The translations under genes and the position numbers were made by a program. A DNA stretch of 64,000 nt from NCBI GenBank assembly GCA_017462345.1, contig JAFTRI010000026.1, forward strand, positions 51,133 to 115,132, in the 5' to 3' direction. A model generated the notes under the pieces. The model ran no database searches. It saw only the letters and a list, made by a program, of their open reading frames with translations, and was not told the origin of the DNA. The stretch is from Muribaculaceae bacterium. GTDB taxonomy: Bacteria > Bacteroidota > Bacteroidia > Bacteroidales > Muribaculaceae. Below, piece after piece: positions 34,643 to 42,964 of the stretch (position 1 is the stretch's first letter; every line of letters begins with the position of its first letter).

Positions 34643-35571
34643 TAGTATTTAAGGTTAACAATATAGATTGACGCATCTGCAGCATTTTCAAATACGACTT
34701 TCTGTCCGTCAGGTGATACGGAAGGACGACGTGGAATCAGGTCGGTGTTCCCGGTCAGGAGGTATTCTTTCTTGCTGTTGATGTTGATAGAGTAGATGTC
34801 GGAAGATGTGAACCGTTGTCCGTCATCAGTGGTACGGGTGAAGATCAGGTTTTCGCTGTCAGGCATCCATGCCGGATTTGAACCTTTTCCGAAACTGATA
34901 AGATTATTGCCGTCGATGTCGCATACGAACATTCCTTTGCCCGGAATCTGGAATGCGACTTTCTGCCCATCGGGTGAAATGGCGGGATTGATGACGATGC
35001 TCTTGGCATAAGCTGTCAGCGCCGGGAGTTTGGCTGTAGCACCAACGGGGTCGTTAACCATCAGTTCGTATGCATTGGATGAACTTGATGCAGTCGCCAA
35101 TGTCTTGGTATTAACGCTCTTTACTCCGATTCTATCGGCGACTACTATATTTGATGCCGATTTCCATGTGGGAGTGCCTTTGAGATCACGTGTCTTGGAT
35201 ACAAGGGTTGTTGCATTGCCGCTTTCAATGTCCCACACTTTAACTTCATGAAACACACGGGCATTTTCGACAACATTGGTACGCCCGAGTATCTCTTTTC
35301 CGTCGGCACTCCACATCATTTTGTAGCCGGCACCAGATGCATCAGTGAGTTGCCGAAGGTTTGAACCGTCGGCATTAGCGATGAGAATGCCATTGTAATT
35401 ATCGGTTGTCACGGCAATCTTGTCCCCTTGTGGTGACCATACCGGAGCCATGAGCCCTTGTTGTGATGCATTGATGAGCATCTGCGGTTGACTTGCTCCG
35501 TTTGGTTGGGATGCAAGCATACTACCCCCACACAAAAGCAGAGAAAGTACAGAAATAAAATGTTGTTTCAT
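34642..35571 (-). CDS. Secreted TolB-like PD40 beta-propeller protein
   Basis: The 309-residue product has a signal peptide (about 1-20) and at least five WD40-like PD40 repeats with the hallmark SPDGQKVAF / SPQGDKIAV / SADGKEILG / MPDSENLIF / SPDGQKVVF, about 45 residues apart, so almost the whole mature chain is a propeller. Such proteins act as scaffolds or sensors in the periplasm. Translational coupling (TAATG) to the amidase implies they work together on the cell wall. Confidence 0.85.
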   Translation of the reverse strand: MKQHFISVLSLLLCGGSMLASQPNGASQPQMLINASQQGLMAPVWSPQGDKIAVTTDNYNGILIANADGSNLRQLTDASGAGYKMMWSADGKEILGRTNVVENARVFHEVKVWDIESGNATTLVSKTRDLKGTPTWKSASNIVVADRIGVKSVNTKTLATASSSSNAYELMVNDPVGATAKLPALTAYAKSIVINPAISPDGQKVAFQIPGKGMFVCDIDGNNLISFGKGSNPAWMPDSENLIFTRTTDDGQRFTSSDIYSININSKKEYLLTGNTDLIPRRPSVSPDGQKVVFENAADASIYIVNLKY

Positions 35572-35680
35572 AAGTTTTTGGTATTAAATTGTTAGTACAG
35601 TTTAATAATTGGTTATTTGTTTCTGTAAAAATAGCGAATTGTGAAATACATTATATCATTGACGAATGTTAATAAAATGT

Positions 35681-35718
35681 AAAAAAAAGAACCGTCCGGA
35701 AATATTCGGAACGGTTCT
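35681..35718 (-). terminator. Terminator of the mnmA-kdsA-TPR operon
   Basis: Stem AGAACCGT/ACGGTTCT with extended CCGGA/TTCGG pairing, followed on the minus strand by eight T. It lies 26 bases past the TPR gene stop (35,744). Confidence 0.85.
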
Positions 35719-35743
35719 CTCGTAAATGTTTACCGGTTTTGTT

Positions 35744-37339
35744 TTATTGTTGAAATATAATTGAAAATTGGTTCAGGAGTGTTTCAAAACGGGGATCTTT
35801 GCGTAATGGGGCAACATTGATGCGTGCATCGTTGTCATTTTTCCACTGGTGATAATTGGCATATCCGTTCTGTAGTGCAATTTTCATATATTCAAATGCC
35901 TTGTCATAATCCCCGGACCACGCATAAAGGCATGTGGCGTAGTAGTGTTCCAGCCCATCGGAATCTCTGAGTCCGGCGAGAATATCTTCTATCCATTTGA
36001 TGGCTTTGTCCTTTTTCCCTTGATGCAGGAGGGAAAACCCTTTCAGTGTACGTACATTATTGTTGAATACGTCCAATTCTGCTGCCCGTTCATAAAATGA
36101 ATTTGCATTGTTGCCCTGGTTCATGAAATCTTTGAGTACCCATGCCCGCAGCATGTAGTAATAAGAGTTTTCGGCATCGTTAAGTATCGCTTCTCCAAAT
36201 AAAGCCGACGCGTCATCGTAATTTTTTGCATCACACAATGCAAGTGCTTTCTCGATAATGGCCGGATTGTGGTTGATGTCTTTTTTTAATGCCTTGTCGG
36301 CACAATCCAGAGCGTCTTCGTAGTTGCCTGTTGCACGTTTGATTTTTGCCTTGAGCACGTAATAATCACGGTTATTGGTTGTTGCTCCTATTGCATAGTT
36401 GATATCATTCAGGGCTTCGGTGTAGTTGCCGAGAGCATAGTGGCATTCGGCTAAAGAACCGTATAAACCATGATAATTGTATAGGTTTTCGTTGATGATT
36501 TTATTGAAATCGGATATAGCTGCAAGGTAATTGTGGTGGGTACTTGCAATAACTGCACGAAGATAGTAGAACATTCCCACTTTGGGGGCTTGGCGTATTG
36601 CATTGCTCAGCCCTGTCATTACAGCGGAATAATTTGTGTTGCTTAAATCGACTATTTCCTGTAATGCCTTGGTGTTATTCTTGTCGGTACTTATCGCGAG
36701 AATGAGGTCATCGACCGCGCCGTTGTAATTTCCCATCATGGTACGTACTGATGCCCTACGGACGTAAATGTCGGATTGTGACGGTGTCATTGCTACGGCT
36801 TGGTCGATATATTCATTGGCCAGTCCAAGGTTGTTCTCTTTTACTGCGACACGGGCAAGCCCTATCAATGCTTCCTGACTGCGGTTATTTATGCGTTGCA
36901 TACGCTGATAGTCAGACTTAGCTTCGGAGTATCGACCGAGATTGTATTTAACGTTGGCACGTTGATACAATGTTACGTATGACGCGGGGTTTAGTGCGGC
37001 AGCACTATTCAGGTCGGCCAATGCGTCATCATATTTTTTTAACATCTCATAGATATTGGCTCGTAGCGAGTATTCCTGAAAACGCATGTCGGTCTCGTTT
37101 CCGGGGGTATATTTAAGTGCGTTGTTGATGTCGTCGAGGGCTTTCAGATACTCATTGTATTTGTAGTATTCATTGGCTCGATGAAAATAGGTCTCATAGT
37201 CTTTAGGGTCTTCGTCGAGCAGTTTCTGATATACGTTCATTACTGCTTTTGTCATTGGCGCATCAAGTCCTTTCTGTGCATATATTACAACTGATGAACA
37301 TGCAAGGACGGCACTAAGTATATATTTTGTTGCCTTCAT
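35744..37339 (-). CDS. Secreted tetratricopeptide-repeat protein
   Basis: The 531-residue product has a signal peptide (about 1-21) and roughly twelve TPR motifs spaced 34 residues (e.g. YETYFHRANEYYKYNEYLKALDDINNAL, SQEALIGLARVAVKENNLGL), giving a superhelical binding scaffold in the periplasm. A partner is not evident. It is the last gene of the run starting with the DUF5106 gene, 14 bp after kdsA, and is followed by a strong terminator. Confidence 0.88.
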   Translation of the reverse strand: MKATKYILSAVLACSSVVIYAQKGLDAPMTKAVMNVYQKLLDEDPKDYETYFHRANEYYKYNEYLKALDDINNALKYTPGNETDMRFQEYSLRANIYEMLKKYDDALADLNSAAALNPASYVTLYQRANVKYNLGRYSEAKSDYQRMQRINNRSQEALIGLARVAVKENNLGLANEYIDQAVAMTPSQSDIYVRRASVRTMMGNYNGAVDDLILAISTDKNNTKALQEIVDLSNTNYSAVMTGLSNAIRQAPKVGMFYYLRAVIASTHHNYLAAISDFNKIINENLYNYHGLYGSLAECHYALGNYTEALNDINYAIGATTNNRDYYVLKAKIKRATGNYEDALDCADKALKKDINHNPAIIEKALALCDAKNYDDASALFGEAILNDAENSYYYMLRAWVLKDFMNQGNNANSFYERAAELDVFNNNVRTLKGFSLLHQGKKDKAIKWIEDILAGLRDSDGLEHYYATCLYAWSGDYDKAFEYMKIALQNGYANYHQWKNDNDARINVAPLRKDPRFETLLNQFSIIFQQ

Positions 37340-37353
37340 AATTATGATGACGT

Positions 37354-38163
37354 TTAGAATTGGTTGATGACGTTTCTTATTTTGCTCATTCTTTCAAGAA
37401 GGTTTGGCAATAGGCTAAGTTGCAGCATATTTGCCCCGTCGCTTTTTGCTTTTGATGGTTCTTGGTGGGTTTCGATGAATAATCCGTCGACACCTGTGGC
37501 GATTCCGGCCCGTGCAATTGTCTCTATGAGGTCAGGTCGTCCACCGGTTACTCCTGCTGCCTGATTGGGTTGTTGCAGAGAGTGGGTGACATCAAGGATT
37601 ACAGGGCATCCGCACTTTTGCATTTCCGGTATGCCACGGTAATCCACGATTAAATCCTGATAGCCGAAAGTTGTACCACGTTCGGTTATTGCAACCATGT
37701 TATTTCCGGCGTCACGCACTTTCTGAACCGCAAATGCCATTGCCTCAGGGGAAAGGAATTGCCCTTTTTTGATATTTACCATCTTTCCGGTGCGTGCTGC
37801 GGCAACAAGCAGATCGGTCTGCCGGCATAAAAAAGCCGGTATCTGTAATATGTCCACATATTCAGCAGCCATTGTGGCTTCATCGGCAGTGTGGATGTCG
37901 GTCACGACAGGAATATTGAAAGTTGACCGTACTTTTCCAAGTATTTTCAAGGCATTTTCGTCGCCTATTCCGGTAAATGAGTCTATCCTTGAACGGTTGG
38001 CTTTGCGGTAGCTGCCTTTGAAAACATAAGGGATTTCAAGTCGATCAGTGATAGTCTTGACTGTCTCGGCGATCTCCATTGCCATACGTTCTCCTTCGAT
38101 TACACATGGCCCTGCAAGTAGAAAAAAGTTATTGGTTTTTGATTTTTTCAGATACTCTAACAT
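37354..38163 (-). CDS. kdsA: 3-deoxy-8-phosphooctulonate synthase (Kdo8P synthase)
   Basis: Condenses PEP with arabinose 5-phosphate to Kdo8P for lipopolysaccharide inner core. The 269-residue product shows the DAHP/Kdo8P barrel signatures FFLLAGPCVIEGE, VFKGSYRKANRSR, VVTDIHTADEA, LVAAARTGKMVNIKKGQF, TERGTTFGYQ, DVTHSLQQPN and FIETHQEP. The ATG at 38,163 overlaps the rsmE stop by 7 bases; an upstream in-frame Met (38,199) would add 12 residues foreign to the family. Confidence 0.95.
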   Translation of the reverse strand: MLEYLKKSKTNNFFLLAGPCVIEGERMAMEIAETVKTITDRLEIPYVFKGSYRKANRSRIDSFTGIGDENALKILGKVRSTFNIPVVTDIHTADEATMAAEYVDILQIPAFLCRQTDLLVAAARTGKMVNIKKGQFLSPEAMAFAVQKVRDAGNNMVAITERGTTFGYQDLIVDYRGIPEMQKCGCPVILDVTHSLQQPNQAAGVTGGRPDLIETIARAGIATGVDGLFIETHQEPSKAKSDGANMLQLSLLPNLLERMSKIRNVINQF

Positions 38164-38879
38164 GATATAGTGGTATTTAGTTGATTGACAATATGACAAG
38201 TGTCACATGCCGTTATTGCTGCTGTTTCAGTTCTTAGCCGGTTATCCCCCAGAGTTATCGGGGTGTATCCGTTATCTAATGCAAGTCTTATCTCTTCAAT
38301 AGAGAAATCTCCTTCAGGTCCTATAAGAATAGTTGTGTCCCTATGTGCTGCATATTCTTTGCTCAATAGTTTTCTTGGAATTGTCTTATCACAGTAGGCG
38401 ATGAACTTTTGAACGGAATTGTCGTTGGTTACGATGTCCTTGAATGGTGTCATCGGAAAGATTACCGGAAGTGTCGTTTTAAGAGACTGTTTCATCGCGG
38501 ATATTGCAATTTTCTCGAGTCGTTCCACCTTGATCTCCTTGCGCTCAGAATAGCGGCACAATAATGGAATGATGCGGTTGACACCTATTTCAGTAAGTTT
38601 TTCCACCATCCATTCCATGCGGTCGAGGTGCTTGGTGGGAGCAACGGCAACTGTGATGTTGTTTCCCCAAGACAACGGTATGTGCTGTCGTTCGATGATT
38701 TCAACATTTGCATGTTTTGGATGGGCATCGATAAGTCGGCATGCGTAGCGGTAGCCTTTTCCGTCTATTACATCAACAATGTCTCCCGGTTTCATACGGA
38801 GTACTCTCACACAATGTTGTGAGTCACTTTCGGGAAGGGTTAAAGACGTTTCTATGTCAGGAGCATAAAATTGGATCAT
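38157..38879 (-). CDS. rsmE: 16S rRNA (uracil1498-N3)-methyltransferase
   Basis: Methylates N3 of U1498 in 16S rRNA using S-adenosylmethionine. The 240 residues have the N-terminal PUA-like domain (QHCVRVLRMKPGDIVDVIDGKG) and the trefoil-knotted SPOUT domain (ILIGPEGDFSIEEI, TLGDNRLRTETAAI). Spacing to neighbours (9 bp after the transporter gene, overlap with kdsA) indicates one operon. Confidence 0.95.
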   Translation of the reverse strand: MIQFYAPDIETSLTLPESDSQHCVRVLRMKPGDIVDVIDGKGYRYACRLIDAHPKHANVEIIERQHIPLSWGNNITVAVAPTKHLDRMEWMVEKLTEIGVNRIIPLLCRYSERKEIKVERLEKIAISAMKQSLKTTLPVIFPMTPFKDIVTNDNSVQKFIAYCDKTIPRKLLSKEYAAHRDTTILIGPEGDFSIEEIRLALDNGYTPITLGDNRLRTETAAITACDTCHIVNQLNTTISC

Positions 38880-38888
38880 CGGTGAGGA

Positions 38889-40208
38889 CTATATTTTCTC
38901 AGGTTGGTGCTTGTATTTGAACAATAGGGCAAACATGATTGCAACAGCGAGTGCGTATGCTGCAAAAATAAGCCATGTGGATTGCCAATCTCCTAATAGG
39001 TATCCATTTTGCCATTTGCAGAAATGATCAACAACTTTGCCGGCTATTAAAGTCCCTACGGTTGCGCCTATCCCGTTGGTCATCAGCATAAACATGCCTT
39101 GGGCTGACGCTTGAATAGATCTGTCGGTCTCTTTCTCCACAAACAGTGCGCCTGATACGTTAAAGAAATCGAAGGCTACCCCATAGACAATCATTGACAG
39201 AATAAACATCCATACCCCACTGCCGGGATTCCCGAGCCCGAACAGACCAAAACGGAATACCCACGCAATCATTGCAATGAGCATGACTTTTTTTATGCCA
39301 AACCGTTGCAGGAAGAATGGAATCAACAGGATGCAAAGAGCTTCGGATATTTGGGATAATGATGTGAGCAGTGTGGCATTGTTGGCTCCGAATGTGTCGG
39401 CATACCCTGTCCCCTTGAAACTTGTAATGAATGGGGTCGCATATCCGTTGGTTACCTGTAATGACATCCCAAGCAACATGGAGAATATAAAAAATAATGC
39501 CATTTTATGGCTTTTGAACAACTTGAATGCGTTAAGTCCGAGTGATTCAGACAATGATTTTTTTTCGGTATTTTTGATGATGGGGCAGTCGGGCAGGGCG
39601 ATGAAGCAATATATGGCAAGCAATATACCCAATATTCCTGATACAAGTAATTGCATATAAGTGTATTGGAAACGCAGTTCGCTATCAAGGCTGAATGAAA
39701 AGTGTCCGTCGTGAGACCATGTCGCGCAATTTACAAACCACATTGTGGCGATGAACCCAATTGTACCGAACACTCTGATAGGTGGAAATGCCTTGATAGT
39801 ATCGTATCCGTTATTCCTTAATGTGGAGAATGCGACGGTATTGGATAATGCCAATGTCGGCATATAGAATGCCACACTTATAGTGTAGAAAGTAACCATT
39901 ATTGTCGCATCGGGGATTTCAGCCAGTTGTCCGGCGCTATATCCGAGATACCAGCATGATGTCATGAATATACCTGCAATAAGGTGGCATATTCCCAACA
40001 TGCGTTGAGGCTGTATCAGTTTGTCGGCAATAATGCCTACTATGGCCGGCATGAATATCGATACGATGCCTTGTATTGCGTAAAACCATGGTATGAGGTG
40101 CCCTAATTGAGCCGCTCCGAGATAGTTCCCTATACATGTGAGGTAGGCACCCCAGATAGCGAACTGGAGGAAGTTCATTACAATAAGTCTGGATTTTAAA
40201 TGTGGCAT
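38889..40208 (-). CDS. MFS nucleoside:H+ symporter (NupG/XapB-like)
   Basis: The 439 residues form about twelve membrane helices. The opening RLIVMNFLQFAIWGAYLTCIGNYLG and the later YGVAFDFFNVSGALFVEKE match the nucleoside:H+ symporter branch, which imports purine and pyrimidine nucleosides. The substrate range is inferred. It lies 14 bp after the bifunctional nuclease gene, a plausible salvage pairing but in a mixed housekeeping operon. Confidence 0.88.
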   Translation of the reverse strand: MPHLKSRLIVMNFLQFAIWGAYLTCIGNYLGAAQLGHLIPWFYAIQGIVSIFMPAIVGIIADKLIQPQRMLGICHLIAGIFMTSCWYLGYSAGQLAEIPDATIMVTFYTISVAFYMPTLALSNTVAFSTLRNNGYDTIKAFPPIRVFGTIGFIATMWFVNCATWSHDGHFSFSLDSELRFQYTYMQLLVSGILGILLAIYCFIALPDCPIIKNTEKKSLSESLGLNAFKLFKSHKMALFFIFSMLLGMSLQVTNGYATPFITSFKGTGYADTFGANNATLLTSLSQISEALCILLIPFFLQRFGIKKVMLIAMIAWVFRFGLFGLGNPGSGVWMFILSMIVYGVAFDFFNVSGALFVEKETDRSIQASAQGMFMLMTNGIGATVGTLIAGKVVDHFCKWQNGYLLGDWQSTWLIFAAYALAVAIMFALLFKYKHQPEKI

Positions 40209-40222
40209 GGTATGATTATGTT

Positions 40223-40816
40223 TTATTGTTTTTCTTTTTTACGTTTGATTATTTCGTTCACTTTTGCCGCTTCCTCATATTGTTCCTGTTCTATGAGGCG
40301 GACAAGCGTTCGTTCAAGTTCTTCGAGAGTAAAGTTCTCTATCCGCGGCTCGTCATTGCTGCTGTCTTGAGAAGAAGTCTCGTCATCGGTTGTCTGTATC
40401 TCAAGGATAAATCCTGTTTCGTGCAGGATTTCGTAGGTGGTGTATATAGGTGCTTTAGTCCGCATGGCTATAGCTATTGCATCGGAAGTCCGGGAATCGA
40501 TTGTGACCTGACGGTCTCCATCGCTGAATGTGAGTTCCGATGAAAATATACCGTCCTCAAATTTGTATATGAATACCTCTTTGAGTTTTATTCCGAATGC
40601 GTGTGCAAAACTTACAAAAAGATCATGTGTCATGGGGCGTGGCGGTGTAATACCTTCCATGCGTATCGCAATGGATTGGGCTTCTGCAGCGCCAATTACA
40701 ACCGGGATGCGGTAGAGCCCGTCGGCTTGAGCCAGGATCATGGCGTATGCCCCTGTCTGGAGCTGGCTGTATGAGATGCCTATAACTTTCAGTCTTACTC
40801 TTCCGTTCTCTTCCAC
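40223..40816 (-). CDS. Bifunctional nuclease family protein (DUF151) with UVR motif
   Basis: The 197-residue protein has the DUF151/BFN domain (about 8-135, LPVVIGAAEAQSIAIRMEG and SDAIAIAMRTKAPIYT), a short acidic linker, and a C-terminal UvrB/UvrC-like interaction motif (about 158-192, LERTLVRLIEQEQYEEAAKV). A plant homologue has DNase and RNase activity; the bacterial role is uncertain. It is 12 bp past mnmA and 14 bp before the transporter gene. Confidence 0.9.
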   Translation of the reverse strand: MEENGRVRLKVIGISYSQLQTGAYAMILAQADGLYRIPVVIGAAEAQSIAIRMEGITPPRPMTHDLFVSFAHAFGIKLKEVFIYKFEDGIFSSELTFSDGDRQVTIDSRTSDAIAIAMRTKAPIYTTYEILHETGFILEIQTTDDETSSQDSSNDEPRIENFTLEELERTLVRLIEQEQYEEAAKVNEIIKRKKEKQ

Positions 40817-40828
40817 TGCTTGAATATA

Positions 40829-41908
40829 TTATATTATGACATTCTGTCCGGTGATAATTCCGCTGCCGTAACACAGGTGGCTGTCTTTATCGTACAGCAC
40901 GGCAAACTGCCCGGGGGCTATTCCCTGAACTTTATTTTCTGACTCTATGACATATTCCGAATCGGTAAGTCGGGTCAATTTTCCCGGAATGAATTCGGGG
41001 GTATGCCTGTTCTTGAATGTAATTTCTATTTTTTCGCAGGAGTCTGTCCATGGATTTCCTGAGATAAAATGCATTTCATCAAGATGTAATGTCTTGCCGT
41101 ATTGTTTTTCAGTACCGTATCCGTTGCTGACATAGATTACGTTGTCATGTACATTCTTCTTAACGACATACCATGGTCCGCCACTGAGACCGAGACCCTT
41201 GCGCTGCCCGATAGTGTGAAACCAGAAGCCGTTATGCTCTCCAAGTTTACGTCCTGTCTCAAGTTCGATTATCGCCCCTTTCTTTTCCCCTAAATGCCGT
41301 CGGATAAAGTCATTATAGTTTATTTTTCCGAGAAAGCATATCCCCTGGCTGTCCTTGCGGTAGGCATTTGGCATTTTAGTTGCTATTGCCGTTTCTCTTA
41401 CCATAGCTTTCGGCATGTCTCCAATTGGGAACATCAAATGGCACAGTTGAGAGTAACCGATGCGAGCAAGGAAGTCGGTCTGATCCTTTACGGGGTCAAC
41501 TGCGGTCGACAGATATACGGTATCACCAATGGTTGTGGTTGTTGCATAATGTCCTGTTGCGGTCTTGTCAAATTCGTGCCCCCATCGTTGTTCAAAATAC
41601 CCGAACTTAATCATTTTGTTACACATGATGTCAGGATTGGGAGTCAGTCCAAGTTTTACTGTCCGCAAGGCATATTCCATGACATTCTCCCAATATTCTT
41701 CATGAAGGGAAACTACATCGAAAGGTAGCATGTAGCGTGTTGCAATGAATTGGCACATCTCTATGTCTTCTTCCGCCGAACAATCGCCTTCATCGGTATC
41801 AAGTCCTATGCGTATATAGAAAAGATGCAGATCGTGCCCCTGTTCAAGCAGCCGATGAACTGTAACCGCACTGTCAACTCCTCCTGAAATCAAAACTGCT
41901 ATTTTCAT
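40829..41908 (-). CDS. mnmA: tRNA-specific 2-thiouridylase MnmA
   Basis: Makes 2-thiouridine at wobble U34 of Glu, Gln and Lys tRNAs. The 359 residues include the PP-loop ISGGVDSAV, the first catalytic Cys in NPDIMCNKMIKFG, the second in DSQGICFLG, and TIGQRKGLGLSGGPWYV plus a beta-barrel C-terminus. Some Bacteroidales carry two MnmA paralogues; this one has the complete Cys pair. Confidence 0.94.
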   Translation of the reverse strand: MKIAVLISGGVDSAVTVHRLLEQGHDLHLFYIRIGLDTDEGDCSAEEDIEMCQFIATRYMLPFDVVSLHEEYWENVMEYALRTVKLGLTPNPDIMCNKMIKFGYFEQRWGHEFDKTATGHYATTTTIGDTVYLSTAVDPVKDQTDFLARIGYSQLCHLMFPIGDMPKAMVRETAIATKMPNAYRKDSQGICFLGKINYNDFIRRHLGEKKGAIIELETGRKLGEHNGFWFHTIGQRKGLGLSGGPWYVVKKNVHDNVIYVSNGYGTEKQYGKTLHLDEMHFISGNPWTDSCEKIEITFKNRHTPEFIPGKLTRLTDSEYVIESENKVQGIAPGQFAVLYDKDSHLCYGSGIITGQNVII

Positions 41909-41919
41909 GAAATCTTGTG

Positions 41920-42792
41920 TTAATAAGCAGAAATATAGGTCAGTACGCTGTCAATATCCATGTTTTTTGCGATTATGCGCTTATCACTGTTAATGATATA
42001 TATGCTTGGCGTGACTCTCAGGTCGAAGTATGAATCGGCATCGGGTGAGGCTGTCACAATCCAATTGGCGGGATAACCTGCCGCCGCTTTGAGCCAGTTC
42101 TCATCGGCTTCGCCCGGATATAGACTCACTATTGCCAATTTCCTTTCTGAAATAAGCTGATTGGCCTTTATATTGGCTGAAAGCCGAGCCTTTGCAAGCA
42201 GACAGTCGTCACAATCGGGTTCGTTTATAAACAATATTGTGATGGGGGCGGATATTGTGTCGATAGAAACATTTCTGCCATTTTGGCTGTATGTTTTTAT
42301 CTTTGGGACAGTCATCCCTATCTGTGAATGACTCAGGACCTTGACATGGTGCTGAAAACGAGCCTTGTCGGCATCGGATATTTTTTTTGAAGCAACAACT
42401 GCCTGCGCAAACGGCAGATACAATTCGTCGCTCCATATTATTGCGCTGTCTCCGTATAGTGTATCTTCGGCAATCTGTCCTAAGATCAGGAGGTTGTTAG
42501 GCGATTTTTTGACTGTGTCTATCAATGCAGAAACCGATGTGCGTATCGTGTCAGTATCAGCGTATGGCATGAATGATACATAGTCGGAAAATGCCTTCTT
42601 GAACTTGTCACGTGACGAAAATGCCGATTTCATGTCGCAGCGTTCCCAAAAATGGGCAACAAGATAGGTGGTACGCTCTTGTAGAGAAGTAAGGTCGTGT
42701 GGAACTTGCGGGTACTGGAAATATGTTTCTTGAGCATTTAATGACAATATGACGCTAAATGCAATAATTGTTGTCAGAATTATCCGTCTCAT
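41920..42792 (-). CDS. Secreted DUF5106 / thioredoxin-like protein
   Basis: From the ATG at 42,792 the product is 290 residues, with a signal peptide (MRRIILTTIIAFSVILSLNA), a DUF5106-type helical domain (about 28-160, YLVAHFWERCDMKSAFSSRD), and a C-terminal thioredoxin-like fold with the Cys pair PDCDDCLL and the cis-Pro-like VTPSIYII. It likely handles disulfides or redox in the periplasm. The frame is open 41 codons further upstream, but a TATCTTTG -7 box at 42,821-42,828 lies inside that extension, so the shorter start is right. First gene of the operon that ends with the TPR gene. Confidence 0.85.
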   Translation of the reverse strand: MRRIILTTIIAFSVILSLNAQETYFQYPQVPHDLTSLQERTTYLVAHFWERCDMKSAFSSRDKFKKAFSDYVSFMPYADTDTIRTSVSALIDTVKKSPNNLLILGQIAEDTLYGDSAIIWSDELYLPFAQAVVASKKISDADKARFQHHVKVLSHSQIGMTVPKIKTYSQNGRNVSIDTISAPITILFINEPDCDDCLLAKARLSANIKANQLISERKLAIVSLYPGEADENWLKAAAGYPANWIVTASPDADSYFDLRVTPSIYIINSDKRIIAKNMDIDSVLTYISAY

Positions 42793-42820
42793 TTTCTGTT
42801 TGGCATATCTTTTGCAAATA

Positions 42821-42828
42821 CAAAGATA
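42821..42828 (-). promoter_or_regulatory. -7 box upstream of the DUF5106-mnmA operon
   Basis: Minus strand TATCTTTG, exact to consensus, puts the RNA start near 42,814, about 22 bases before the ATG at 42,792. The -33 position is only T-rich. Confidence 0.55.
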
Positions 42829-42964
42829 ATGAATGCCGAGTGAAATAAAAAATAGAGATTCTCCAATTCTCGGTCGGCAACGGGATTCGGACATGATGCC
42901 AACTATTTTGGACATCAGATTGTTAAAGGGATTAAAGAAAAAACACTAATAAAAACTGCGTCTT

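Noticed and set aside
42793-42915. N-terminal extension of the DUF5106 protein by 41 codons
   Set aside because: The -7 promoter box lies within it and the internal Met begins a perfect signal peptide.
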